64,000 bases of DNA from Mesorhabditis belari (taxonomy: Eukaryota; Nematoda; Chromadorea; Rhabditida; Rhabditidae). A program made the translations under genes and the position numbers. Below, piece after piece: positions 23,295 through 34,467 of the stretch. The stretch spans positions 876,001 through 940,000 of the forward strand of contig CAUEEP010000741.1 of NCBI GenBank assembly GCA_958450365.1, given 5' to 3'. The notes below the pieces were generated by a model. It saw only the letters and a program-made list of their open reading frames with translations, searched no databases and was not told the DNA's origin. Within the stretch, counting starts at the first letter, position 1; every line of letters begins with the position of its first letter.

Positions 23295-23620
23295 GGTAAG
23301 GATAAGTTTAAGCTATCTAATTGCAACTATCTAATAGATTTAAGCTATCTAATTGCGACTATCTAATAGATTTAAGCTATCTAATTGTAACTATCAAATA
23401 GATTTAAGCTATCTAATTGTAGCTATCAAATAGATTTAAGCTATCTAATTGTAGCTATCAAATAGATTTAAGCTATCTAATTGTAGCTATCTAATAGATT
23501 TAAGCTATCTAATAGATTCAAGCTATCTATTAGATTTGAGCTATCTAATAGATTTAAGCTATCTAATTGCAACTAACTAATAGATTCAAGCTATCTAATT
23601 GCAACTATCTAAACAATTAG
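23295..23620. repeat. TTTAAGCTATCTAATTG array
   Basis: About eleven units of 24-28 bases: AGATTTAAGCTATCTAATTG plus .AACTATC.AAT. Confidence 0.9.
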
Positions 23621-23824
23621 CTAGCTGACATTTATTAAGTAAATTGATTAATAAAATTATTAAGTAAATTTAAGCTTTGTAATTAACCAATACTGAGAAA
23701 ATCGAACTAGACAACTCACTTTTAAGTGGAGCTAGCTTTACCCGGTTTCTTTGTACTAAATATTCCAATAAAATTCACTTCAGTATCATTCAAAAACCTA
23801 TTAAAATAACAAAAACTTTGCAGT

Positions 23825-23940
23825 TTACTTTTAACTTAACTTACTTTTAACTTTACTTCCTTTTAACTTTACTTACTTTTAACTTTACTTCCTTTTAACT
23901 TTACTTACTTTTAACTTTACTTCCTTTTAAACTTTAAATA
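23825..23940. repeat. TTTTAACTTTACTTCC array
   Basis: About seven units of 16 bases, alternating TTACTTAC and TTACTTCC. Confidence 0.9.
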
Positions 23941-24454
23941 GATCTGTCAAATGATAACTGACACCTTTTTTCTATGATCAAAGTCACCTATGAGGTGAAA
24001 ATCTTCCTGAATCACTTTCGCTTTGATGAAAGTGCGGTTGATCACTTCTAATTGGATTGAAACCCATTCTCCGGTCAAGGGTGGTCATCAGAGGGCAATC
24101 TTTCAACGAGAGATTGATTCTTTACTAAGAAGGATTATCAAAAAGAGAGATTTTCTAGATTGCGATCTTCATAAACCCTTTGTGTGCCCGATCTGATTCC
24201 TTTCCTTGATTGATCTTTATCAGATCTTTGGATCCAAATTCTCGGCAGTTGCTGGAAAAACTTGTCACTTTGCTCATTGCTCAATTATTAGCAGTTAAAA
24301 CCTTAGATTTTAAAAGAGTAGCAGCTTTTTGTTATGATTGCTAGCAGCAGGAGTTAAACTTTAAAGTTTAAAAGAGTTTAAAGAGCTTTTTTTGACGCTT
24401 ATCATTCACCTCTTCTAGATCTTCTAGAATTTTAGACTTTAAAAGTTGAAAAAC

Positions 24455-24880
24455 TAGATTTAATAGTGGTTTAATAGTGGCTTAATAGTGATTTAATAGT
24501 GATTTAATAGTGATTTAATAGTCTAATAGTCTAATAGTCTAATAGTCTTAGTAAAGATCTTTAAATCCATTAGTACAAATCTTTGAAGATCTTGTTCAAT
24601 AAGTCGACTATTTATTCGATCAATTACAACTCGAGTAATGTATTGGAATTGTATTTAATCCGAATTTCTTTCAAATCTTAATAGTCTAATAGTCTAATAG
24701 TCTAATAGTCTAATAGTAAAGATCTTTAAATCCATTAGTACAAATCTTTGAAGATCTTTAAAGACAAATCAAAAAGTCGACTATTTACTCGACAAATCAA
24801 AAAGTCGACTATTTATTCGATCAATTACAACTCGAGTAATGTATTGGAATTGTATTTAACCGGAATTTCTTTCAATTCTT
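24455..24880. repeat. TAATAGTC array with two long direct repeats
   Basis: 8-base TCTAATAG units occur at 24500-24550 and 24680-24720, each followed by the same block of about 60 bases (TAAAGATCTTTAAATCCATT, then AGTACAAATCTTTGAAGATC) and later by CGACTATTTATTCGATCAAT. The whole module was tandemly duplicated. Confidence 0.85.
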
Positions 24881-25800
24881 TCAAATCTTTCAAATCTTTC
24901 AATTTGTCAAAGCTAAAATCAAGGAAATAGTGTTGACTTTGAATAAAGTCATCTAGTGCTTTGAATAAAGTCATCTAGTGCTTAAGCTTTTGTCATTCTC
25001 GATTACTTTATGCCATTGAAACATTGACTTTCGAATGGTACACTGAAATTTTCGCTCATCCATTTGACTACATGTTCTCTCTCTGTTTGTTCCTCGTTTT
25101 TTGCTCGTTTTTTCTCAATCATCTGACGATTTTCCTTTATAAACTCAATCTAAACTCAATCTAAACTTATTACTTTCTAGTTTTTTACTTTCTATTCATA
25201 AAAAGACCAAAACTTTACTGAATTTGCACCCGATTTCCTGAAAATTTTCCTGAAAATGATTTCCTTTCACTTTTCAAAGATTTCTTGCAAAAATCAACTC
25301 AATTCTTTCCAAAATAAAGAGATTTTTTGGAAAATTCCCTTCAAAAAGAGAATTTTAATTCAAATAACATCAATTTTCTCTATTTTTGACTGAAAATCAC
25401 TCGAAAATCAATGAAATTACGGTGGTGATCTTAATGATATTCAGTTTAAATCATATTCAGTTCAGTTTAAACAAAAAAAATCTATCTTTATCCTCAAAAA
25501 CTTTTACAAATTTCTCTGAAAAATATTCTCGAGCTGTTTTTGCGAAAGAAATTCCCCCCCATTTGGTTTAAAGAGATCACACTTTTTGTGGAAAATCGTA
25601 AAGTGTTGTAGTGGATTTGTTCTTTTTTTTTCAAACAATCTTATGTACAATCAAGGAGAGGAGAATTGCGGTGAGTTGAGAGTTTGATTTCAGAATACAA
25701 TGATAAAATACGAACAGAATTTGTTGCTTTAAACTGAATAGGAACTACTGAATAGGCATCTTTATTACATTGTCCTTCTTTCTTTCTTCTTCTTCTTCCC
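24881..25800. other. No gene recognised
   Basis: AT-rich. A GTGAGT after a short GC-richer block at 25655-25670 has no matching open exon. Confidence 0.5.
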
Positions 25801-25837
25801 TTTTGTCTTTCCCTCTTTCTCTTAGCAAGTTAAGGTA

Positions 25838-25930
25838 CCGGATAGCTCAGTGGTTGGAGCGAGGCTCCGGAAGGTCCGGAAACAGGTCGAGGTCCGGAAA
25901 ACAAGCCCGAGGCTTCAATTCCCTATCCGG
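25838..25930 (+). pseudogene. tRNA-like locus with intact acceptor stem
   Basis: CCGGATA and TATCCGG form a perfect seven-pair acceptor stem. A box is TAGCTCAGTGGTTGGAGC and the degenerate B-box region is GGCTTCAATTCCC. Between them lies an insertion with four GGTCCGGAAA-like copies, so the anticodon arm is not recognisable. The upstream CTCTTAGCAAGTTAAGGTACC is shared with the inverse copy at 31200, marking both as members of one dispersed family. Confidence 0.6.
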
Positions 25931-26172
25931 AAATCTACTTTTTCGATTCTTTCACTTTTCTGTTATTTCTTCCTTCACTTGTTCTTTAACAGTGGAAAAC
26001 AGTGGAAAACGCTCACTTCATTCGTGTTTTCCGACGCTCTTTCTTTCTTTCAAATGATTTCTTTCAAAACTACCGTAACCCATGTTAAGCTCTTTTTAAA
26101 AATGGACGTAAAAGCCAGATTCTCCATAGGTGAAAACCCTTAGGAGGAAAATATCGAGAGTTGAGTTGCAGT

Positions 26173-26206
26173 TAAAATATGCAACTCGCAAGAGTTGCAT
26201 ATTTTA
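26173..26206. repeat. Perfect 15-bp hairpin with GCAA loop
   Basis: TAAAATATGCAACTC, GCAA, GAGTTGCATATTTTA. The arms are exactly complementary and the loop is a GNRA tetraloop if transcribed. It lies 70 bases before the foldback element at 26275. Could be an RNA hairpin or part of a mobile element end. Confidence 0.8.
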
Positions 26207-26274
26207 CCTTTTAACCGATAGAGCAAACGTTATTACGGAGCGTCACGTTTGCGCCCGAGAACGAGACAGACAGA

Positions 26275-26474
26275 CTATAATAATAGAAGGAATCTACTAT
26301 ATATAAAGCAGAAGAGACGTCTGTCTGTCTGTTCGTCCATCCGTCCCCCCAGACAGACGGACGGACGGACACAGACAGACAAACAGACAGATAGACAAAC
26401 AGACAGATAGACAGACAGACAGACGGACAGACGGACAGACGGACAGACGGACAGACGGACGGACAGACAGACAA

Positions 26475-26528
<54 letters not shown>

Positions 26529-26580
26529 GGACAGACGTCTCTTCTGCTTTATATATAGTAGATTCCTTCTATTATTATAG
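26275..26580. mobile_element. Foldback element with GACA/GGAC core
   Basis: Perfect inverted ends of 51 bases at 26275-26325 and 26530-26580 start CTATAATAATAGAAGGAATC and include TACTATATATAAAGC and AGAGACGTCTGTC. The interior is (GACA)n/(GGACA)n microsatellite, itself turning from TGTC to GACA at a CCCCCC centre near 26345, so the whole unit is one long palindrome. Frames of VCLS or DRQT repeats are artefacts. Confidence 0.9.
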
Positions 26581-27842
26581 ATATTCAATTGTTCAAAGAT
26601 TCAGATCAGCTTATATTCTTGAGGTCAAAGCTATAAAGTTTAGTCATCCAAAAATAAAAAGTCATCGTGAAACCAAATAATCTCTTTGAGTCTTTGAATT
26701 TTGGTCTTTTGGAATTGCAAAAAAATCCCTCAATCTGACTTACTAAAACGTTACGATCGAATTAAGAATTGCAAGATTTGTCAACCAAAAAACAGGCACT
26801 CTTTCTAACTCTTTTCTTCTGCAGATATGTGGAATGTTTGGGTGAAAGTAGCTTAGAGATTTCTTGATTGTTTCTCTTTTTTTTCTTTCTATTCTCATAA
26901 ATGATCTGCCACCTCAAATCCCCAATCATTTCTCCTCAAATTTCCTCAATCCTCTCCACTCACACACATTGAGATGACATTTACTAGATTCTCAATGATT
27001 GCAGCTTCTCAATGATTGCAGCTTCTCAATGATTGCAGCTTCTCAATGATTACAGCTTCTCAATGATTCATTTGTTGATGATCAGAAATTAAATGGATTC
27101 TAGGGATTAGGTTATTTTTAGAAAGGATTTAAACTTGTTTAGTTTAGTTTAAACTTGAGCTAGTTTAAATTTGAGCTTATAAACAACAAAAAAATGGCTT
27201 AACTAAACGAAAACGAATAAGAATCCAAAAAAAGAAGTTATTTAGAGGTTTAAGAAAGTATTTTTACTAATTTTTTAGTAATTTTTTAGTAATTTTAATA
27301 AAATCTTTTATTTGAAAGGATTTTCTTTGATAAAAACTTGTATTTTAAAGAAAATAGAAATAGATTTGTAAAACTAAAGATTAGATTCTATTTGAGAGAC
27401 TATACGGAAAGGAATTTTGGAATTTTTTTGGTTTTTATTAGGGCTTTTGATCTTTATGAGTCAGAAAAGATCATGAACAGCTTAAATTTTTGAATTTAAA
27501 CATCAAATGTTTATACACAGCTTGTAGCTTCTATGTTTATACAAACCTTCTAGCTTTCATGTAGTTTTCTAGAGTCATCAAAATCTCTTTCAACTCAATC
27601 TCCCAGAGATTCCAGGCTTGCCACTCTCAAGTAACAGTTATGTTGGATTGGATTGAGAGAAAATAAAAAGAAAAAAAGAAAAAGAGGGAAAGATTGAGAA
27701 GGAGGAACCCTTCTTGATTCATCATGGACGACGGACGGCATACCGGTTCAGTCTTCATAGCCTTCACAGCCTTCACAACCTTCACAGACTCCCCTCTCCA
27801 TTCCTTTAGACTTCCCCCACGGGCAATTTACTTTTGATATAG
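26581..27842. other. No gene recognised
   Basis: Includes a short array TCTCAATGATTGCAGCT (26992-27066, four and a half units). Otherwise AT-rich with no supported exon. Confidence 0.5.
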
Positions 27843-27940
27843 CTAACTCTCTTTTTCTTCTTCTTTTTCTTTTTCTTCTTCTTCTTCTTCATCTTTTTCT
27901 TCTTCTTCTTCTTCTTCTTCTTCTTCTTCTTTCTCTCAGA
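27843..27940. repeat. (TTC)n microsatellite
   Basis: TTC/TTTTC run. Confidence 0.9.
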
Positions 27941-28349
27941 TTCTTCTAAAGGACTATTATTTGTGAATTATTGGTGACACCCGGTTTGCTAGACATTGAA
28001 ATGAAGCTTTGAACGCTCTCGTTTTAATGGATGGATTCAGTACAGCTTTACTGTACAGTTTTAAACAAATTGATTGATTGATTGATTGATTTAACTGATT
28101 GATTGATTTAACTGATTGATTGTTGACTATTGACTGTAATTGACTAAATTGATTGATAGATTTAGCAAAAGAATCTTTTTAATCTTGCAAAACAGTGAAT
28201 TTTCTGAAATTTTCTGAAAGATTGTTGGCTTTGAGCTCTAAATTTTCAAAAATTGTCAAAAGAGCGTCAAAAGTTTAATGATTTTAAGGACTTTCTAAGT
28301 CCAAGTCTTGATTTATCTAGATTAGTTATTCCTAGTTAAACTAGCTAAG

Positions 28350-28760
28350 TAATTCCCTTAGAAGAAGTTGAAATAGTTTTGAAATAATATCAAGGGCTGT
28401 ATCAGGGTCAGATCAAAGATCTTGTTGAAAGATCAACAAGAACTTTCATCTCCAACATCTCCTTTGTCAATTTCTCTTTTAGATTACTGTATCATGAATT
28501 AGAATCTTGATATTCCATATTCTGGAGTGCATTTCTTGCAATGAACCTCGTAGAAGAGTTGAAGTTGAAAGTTTTGAGATAATATCAAGCGCTGTATCAG
28601 GCCGTAATCTTTAAGTAATTGATTAATCTAGCCTTAAGTGATTCGTTAACCTGTAAGTAATTAAGAATTGGTTAACCTAGCTTTAAGCCATGAGTTAACT
28701 TTTAAGTAATTCAGTAATGAGTTGTATCAGGTCGTAATCTTTAAGTAATTGCACTGCTTT
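28350..28760. repeat. Locally duplicated segment
   Basis: TATCAAGGGCTGTATCAGG (28387) recurs as TATCAAGCGCTGTATCAGG (28582) with a related left flank (AGAAG.GTTGAA..TTTTGA.ATAA). CGTAATCTTTAAGTAATTG occurs at 28605 and 28733. No gene. Confidence 0.6.
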
Positions 28761-29814
28761 TAGAGAGAATACGGCCTAATACAGGATGACTGAATACGGC
28801 CTCTCTAATACTAGCGCACCCTGAGCGTTGCCTAAATTCTTCGAAATCTCGAGAACCGCTTATCAGAACCTATCGATGTGGGGTCGGAAAATATAGCTGA
28901 CGATGAGATCTAGTGGGGGATTAGAGTGTTGAGCTTCTGCGGAAGCTTGGGAACTGTAAAATGGTCGTCAACTCGACTCAGCGGGGTACTATTAGATAGA
29001 ATACGGTAACCAAGCTTTAAATTTTCACCTTCTCCTTTCTTTTCTGATCACTTTTTACCCTCTTAAACCAAATTATTGCTAGAAACTTTCCCATTCAAAA
29101 GAATCCCCATTTTTCTCTCTAAAAAGAAGCGCATCACGCAACACTTTCCTTATCAAAATGTCGCCCCGTTGACCACTTGACCATTCTGTTCCCTCCAGAA
29201 TCTCCTTTATGCTTTCAGCCTTTTTAAAACCAAAAACCCTTATTTTCCATAGTTTCAAAAGGGAATTTTATCAATGTTGACAAGCTGGACACATCAATTT
29301 CTATCCTTTTTCCCCTTTTCTCAACTTTTTCCTTTCAAAGAGCGGGTCGAACACTTCACCGGTCACCAAAACTACTCAAATTACTGATTTCGGTTTTTTC
29401 TGAATGTCAATCTGTACTATTGTTGCATAATTTTTAAAGAATTCAACTAGTTTTTCATTGAATTCTTTTCTATCATTGACAACAAATGATACAGAAAGTT
29501 CTAAACAAATTGTTCTAAGCAAATTGTTCTAAGCAAATTCTAAGCATTCATGCTCGAAGCCTCAACTGAAATCTTGTTGCTTTCAAGAATTCTGAGTTCT
29601 TCAAGAATTTCAAGTAAACTCCTTTAAACTTAAACTAGAATATTATAGCTTTGAAGGAAAATTGGATTTGTATCATACTAGATCTTTATTATACTGAATC
29701 TTTAGCAATTTACTACAGTTTTAACCTTTTTTCAACCTCCTTCAACCCTGTTGCAAAGTGAAAGTTCAATCTTTTCTTTTCATCTGTAATAGTGTTTTGT
29801 TTTTGGAATCATCA

Positions 29815-30262
29815 ATACTAATAGTTTTGTAAGTTTTGTGATAGTTAAGTAATAGTTAGGTAATAGTTAGGTAATAGTTAGGTTAATAGTTAAGCTAATA
29901 TTTCAGCTAATTGTTTGTAATAGTTAGGCCAACATTTAAGCTAATAGTTAGGTAAGTGTTAAGCTAATACTTAAGCTAATAGTTCAGCTAATATTTTGTA
30001 ATAGTTAAGCCAATAGTTAGGCTAATAGTTAAGCTAATAGTTTGTAATAGTTAAGCTAATAGTTTGTAATAGTTAAGCCAATAATTAACTAATAGTTAAG
30101 CTAATAGTTCAGCTAATAGTTCAGCTAATAGTTAAGCTAATAGTTTGTAATAGTTAAGCCAATAGTTAAGTAATAGTTAGGTTAATAGTTAAGCTAATAG
30201 CTAAGCTAATAGTTTTGTAATTAGTTAGTTAACTAGCTAACTAATAGTTAACTAATAGTTTA
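29815..30262. repeat. AATAGTTAAGCT minisatellite
   Basis: More than 35 units of 11-14 bases (TAATAGTTAAGC, TAATAGTTAGG, TAATAGTTTG). Confidence 0.95.
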
Positions 30263-30551
30263 GCCTGAATACTTACTATCCTGGTTACGGTAGCAAATTG
30301 GGACTTCAAGTTGACCCTGCTTTTTTGAGTCTTTGCTGTATATGATTTTGGCTCATTACTTTAGCCAAGCGCTATGTTAGAAACATTGTTTAACTAATTA
30401 TTATTCTTTAACTTTCATCAAATTCATGTTTAACTCAACTTTATCTTATCTATCTTTTTCTTATTTGATAAAGATAGATAAGAGATCTTATTTTATTTAT
30501 CTTTATCTTATTATACTTCTAACAATCTCCTTCATTGCCTCCAATTTCCAG

Positions 30552-30730
30552 GTGTCCCTCTTTCAATCTTCGCCTTCTCCCCGTCAACTCCATCAAATTC
30601 TTTTCCTTCTCGCCTCCCGTCGGCTCCATTTTTATTTGAGAGAAATTTGACTGGGTGGTTTCCATGCATGAACATGGATGATTTTCTTCAGCAACCGCCT
30701 TCAACAACTCCCAACAACCAAGACAATCAG
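30552..30730 (+). CDS. Candidate coding exon (Ser/Pro/Gln/Asn-rich)
   Basis: Open from TTTCCAG (acceptor) to CAG|GTAAGA (donor). It reads through SPSTPSNSFPSRLPSAPFLF, then ERNLTGWFPC, then MNMDDFLQQPPSTTPNNQDN. If it is a first exon behind a trans-splice site, the start would be the ATG at 30668 or 30674. Composition resembles a flexible activation-domain-like segment, but no family is recognised. The next candidate exon (31710) does not join in phase, so an intervening exon or an error is needed. Confidence 0.4.
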
Positions 30731-31199
30731 GTAAGAGAGAAAAGGGAAAAGGAGGGGAATTAAGGAATTAAAAAGAAATTGAGGGAAAAGGATAGCAGTG
30801 AAAAAGGAGATGCAAAGCTTATAACCAATTGTGAAAAGCTTAAAATACAAAGCCTATATCTAATTGTGAGTCATCAATAACCATACAACCATATAGGAAA
30901 GATAGAGTACTTTTTGAAGTTTATTATCCACTATAGAAAGGGATATTGTAATCTTGAAGGCTCCGTAAGCTTGAATTTCAAAATGTAGGCTACCGTAATG
31001 AAGTTTGGGATATGGTAATGATAAGAGCCGGATAAAGGATCAGATTAGCAAGGCTCAGCATCAGCAAGCCGGATAAAGGGTCTAGATATTGATTGAGCTG
31101 GAGCAAGGAGCTGGAGCAAGGCTAGATATTGATTGATTTATTGATTTCTTTTTGGTATCATAAAGAGAAGTGAAGGAATTGGCAAGAGAAAGTAAATTT

Positions 31200-31278
31200 C
31201 CGGAGACGGGATTGAACCCTCGATCTATTGCTTTCCAGACCTCGACTCTCTAATTGCTCTAACCACTGAGATATTTGG
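31200..31278 (-). pseudogene. tRNA-like locus, same family as 25838
   Basis: On the minus strand GGTACC is followed by ATATCTCAGTGGTTAGAGC (A box) and later GGGTTCAATCCC (B box). The acceptor ends no longer pair. The upstream flank CTCTTAGCAAGTTAAGGTACC is identical to that at 25821, and the downstream GGAAATTTACTTT matches GGAAATCTACTTT. Confidence 0.6.
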
Positions 31279-31299
31279 TACCTTAACTTGCTAAGAGAA

Positions 31300-31440
31300 A
31301 GACAAAGGGAAAGAAGAAAGGAAGAGGAAAGGAAGAGGAAAGGAAGAGGAAAGGAAGAGGAAAGGAAGAGGAAAGGAAGAGGAAAGGAAGAGGAAAGGAA
31401 GAGGAAAGGAAGAGGAAAGGAAGAGGGAGGAAGAAAAAAG

Positions 31441-31511
<71 letters not shown>

Positions 31512-31515
31512 AAGA
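31300..31515. repeat. GGAAGAGGAAA array followed by poly-A
   Basis: About eleven GGAAGAGGAAA units, then about 70 A. It adjoins the tRNA-like locus at 31200. The poly-A is on the upstream side of that locus, so it is not a normal SINE tail for it. Confidence 0.9.
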
Positions 31516-31709
31516 GGGAAGGAAGGAAGAAACCCTGGGTCTTCAGATGAATTTAGGAGTTCAGAAGTTCTTCAAAAGAAACAAACGTGAAACGATTTGA
31601 CGAGTTACTTATCACCCAACATTTACAATGTCAAATTTAGATTAAGTTCTAGATTTTCATTTGCATTTTCAATCTTTTATTTATATCTAATATTAAAAAT
31701 TGAATTTAG

Positions 31710-33730
31710 ATGAGTTTCCTGGGGTTTTCCCGCCATTCGGCTCTGAATTTGGCTGTTTTGATGATCACAAGGCCATAACAAACAACAATCAACCGCCATT
31801 GAAAATGGTTTGCTTATTTAACTCAAACTATTCCCAGCAATTTCAAAAATCGTTTCATTGTGCAAATCTTTGAGACTCATCCTTATCAAATTGACCCGCT
31901 AAAAGTTCAAAACTCTTAAAAAATCGCTTTCAACTGTCATCTTTGGACCTGAACCTTTTTTCAAAAATTTCGTTTAAAGAAATTTTAAGAAAAACAAAGA
32001 GCTTTTTTATTTGGAAAATAGAGAAATAGGAAAATTGAGAGTTTTAAAAAGATATTGTCTCATAAAGTACTTGCAAAGTATTGCAATATAAACATAAATC
32101 TGTGGTATGCCTAAACTATACAAAAGCCAGCCCAAATCTAGCTTAAATTCAATCCTCCAAATCTAGGCTTAAATCTAGCTTAAATCTAGCTTAAATTTGC
32201 CTTAAATCTAGCTAAATTCAAATTAAATCTAGCTTAAATCTAGCTTTAAATCTGCCTCAAATTTAGCTTTAAATCTTCAGCCTAAATTCAGCTAAATCAG
32301 CTTAAATCTAGCCTAAAACCTAAGCCTTAAAGTGTAGGGAAAACAAGGATAAAAAAAGCAATAATCTAGGCCTGGCAATAATCTAAGCCTAGCAATAATT
32401 CAAGCAAGGATTCAACTCTAGACCTCCCGAGTAAAATACAAGCCTCTTAGCCAGTCGGCTATGGCGGCAAAGCACTTGAACCCTGAAACACTTGAGCTTG
32501 TGACATCAATATCTGCTTTTTCTTGAGTTTTAAAGAGTTAAAAAGAGTGGAATATGGGAAACTTAGTCTCTAATTAAAGATCAACCTTAGTCCCATTTGA
32601 TTTGCATCAGAGATAGATCAGGTGTCCGATCGGTAAACCCAGGCGCCTCGCCTAATTTCCAGAGAGTCCGATTCAATGAACTTTTTTTCATTTGAAATCT
32701 AAGATTTTAAGCCATTCTAATCGCATTGATATTATGTTTTTTCTTGTTTGCGGATTGCAAACCCCATCGAGAATTAGGGTTATATAACGAAGAATTGTCT
32801 CGTTAAGTCTCGATAAGGTTTATGGATCCATTTTTTCAAAAGAAAAACATAACTACGGATATCATTAGATAGCTTAAAATTCTGGCTTTTAAATTATAAA
32901 AAAGTTCATTGAAAATGCGATACTCTGGTAGTTATTGAAGCGCCTGGAGTTAAGCGCGACCCGATTTTTTGATCTATCTCGTTACAAGTCTACTGTTCAG
33001 TCATTTTTTTTCTTTTAAAAAAATTTTCTAAAGGTTTCTAATGGCTACCGTAGTTCAATTACCATCTTTTAGTTTGGTAGCAAAAGGACTTTGTGACTTT
33101 AGGAGACTTTAGGACTTACGGTAGACTTGAAGTGCTTTTAAGAGAACGCAATTCCTCGAAGCATTACCGTTAATTCTCGATAATGTTTTTTATGCGAACT
33201 TCTTCAAAAGAAAGATATAAGTAATGGATATCATTAGATAGCTTAGAAATCTTGGCTTTTAAATTAAAGAAAAGTTCATTGAAACTAGATACTCGAGAGG
33301 CTAGATGAAGCGCCTGGGAGTTGCACGATCCATTTGGACCCCAATCTTCATTAAGCGAGTCTAGTCTCCAACGGAGTAAATCTTGACTCCTAGAATGAGC
33401 CAGCTCCTCCACCTCACTCAGTTTGTCGACTTGTCCAAATTGAAGTCGATCACATCAACATCACTTTGGAAAAGAATCACGACGCGCTTGGCAAAGATTG
33501 CGGAAAATCCTTCAATTCTGTTTTGGTAGGTGAAAAATTGAGAAAAATAAAACTATCTGATAAGTATCAAAATCATCTAGTAAACCAAAATTAGCCGATC
33601 ATTCCGAAATTCTAACCTTAGAGCATAACCTTAGAGCCTTAACAAGGAGTTTTATGTGCTTTTCAGGTACTCTGAAACAATGCCGTCAGGCATTCCTGAT
33701 CGTCCGGTTCAGCCCGCAAATTTTGCTTAA
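31710..33730 (+). CDS. Candidate three-exon 3' gene end, unidentified
   Basis: Exons 31710-31807, 33422-33525 and 33667-33730 join in phase and end at TAA. The product piece reads EFPGVFPPFGSEFGCFDDHK, AITNNNQPPLKM, then FVDLSKLKSITSTSLWKRIT, TRLAKIAENPSILFW and YSETMPSGIPDRPVQPANFA. Acceptors are ATTTAG, CACTCAG and TTTTCAG; donors are GTTTGC (weak) and GTAGGT. The phase-0 link requires the second exon's first frame; another frame of that exon (CRLVQIEVDHINITLEKNHD) is also open, so the model is uncertain. The first intron, about 1.6 kb, carries a tRNA-like locus and duplicated repeats. No domain is recognised. Confidence 0.35.
32105..32335. repeat. AAATCTAGCTTA array
   Basis: About sixteen units of 11-13 bases. 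Confidence 0.9.
32401..32470 (-). pseudogene. tRNA-like locus, TTT in anticodon position
   Basis: The minus strand has TAGCCGACTGGCTAAGAGGC, arm CTTGT-ATTTTAC-TCGGG, and B-box-like GAGTTGAATCC. Same layout as the locus at 18121. The B box is damaged and the acceptor does not pair. Confidence 0.5.
32805..33345. repeat. Direct duplicate of about 155 bases
   Basis: 32825-32965 and 33195-33345 share ATATCATTAGATAGCTTA, TTCTGGCTTTTAAATT / TCTTGGCTTTTAAATT, AAAAGTTCATTGAAA and GAAGCGCCTGG.AGTT. Both end before a non-matching GACCC or CGATCC. Confidence 0.8.
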
Positions 33731-34099
33731 AAACGTACAAATTCTGGTCAAATCTCTACCAGCACAAGTTTTCAGATCGAGCCGTAAAAAAGCGGACAAC
33801 AAGGGTGGGAGTTTAGAAATTGATTTAAGGCATGAAAAATAGTTTTCAAACTATCTTTTAAATTCTCTTTGTCTTTGTACTTTTGCGTTATCGTTGTCGT
33901 GAAAACAACGAACGTTGTCGAAAAATCAGCTACAACAATGCAAGAGCGCTTTTGTCTAAAAAGCGAATTTAAACTGGAGCAAAAGAGCGCGAAGCTGGGG
34001 CCTCCAGAGACAAGCATCCACTCAGGGCCACTTAGGCCACTAGGCTTATCCACTAGGCCATCACGGGGATCTGGTAGGTATTAGGTACTGGACAATGAA

Positions 34100-34465
34100 A
34101 TATCATATTGAAAACATCATCACTTTCAAGTGCGCCTGAAAATTGCTCAATAGATACGGTATTTCTAAATATTAATGATAATGCATTGTGTCCCTCTTTG
34201 GAAAAGAGCTTTCAGAAAATGTATACCACTAATAGTTTAAACTCAAAGATTAACAAAGCAGTTTCAGACGTGTGAGGGTGATTGATCGCTTTTCAAATAT
34301 GACATTTCATTGTTCAGTACTGTAGGTGTGGTAGGTAGGTGTTCGCGCCACAAATAGATAGATGCCAAAAACTTTTTGGTTAAATATTCCGCATTTGGTA
34401 TGCCATTTATAGGGAAAATCTAAAAGCGCAGCATCGGATTCTTTTTGCGAAAACCCCACAAGATG
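34100..34465. other. No gene recognised
   Basis: AT-rich. GACAATGAAATATCATATTG (34091) and the inverse-like AATATGACATTTCATTGTTC (34298) frame it as a possible foldback unit. Confidence 0.4.
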
Positions 34466-34467
34466 GT

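Noticed and set aside
26211..26588. 125-codon minus-strand frame rich in Cys/Leu/Ser/Val
   Set aside because: Translation of the GACA microsatellite inside a foldback element.
31440..31510. Poly-A as a retroposon tail
   Set aside because: It lies on the 5' side of the tRNA-like unit and next to a purine array, so it is more likely simple-sequence expansion.
31710..33730. Possible relation to the SREBP N-terminal acidic region, because of an EFPGVF motif after NNQD
   Set aside because: The match is only a few residues, the two exons do not join in phase and no bHLH-zipper or SREBP membrane region was found.
33869..34084. Plus-strand frame with TTNVVEKSATTMQERFCLKS ending near a GTAGGT
   Set aside because: Protein-like composition, but no acceptor was found and it overlaps the region after the in-phase stop at 33728.
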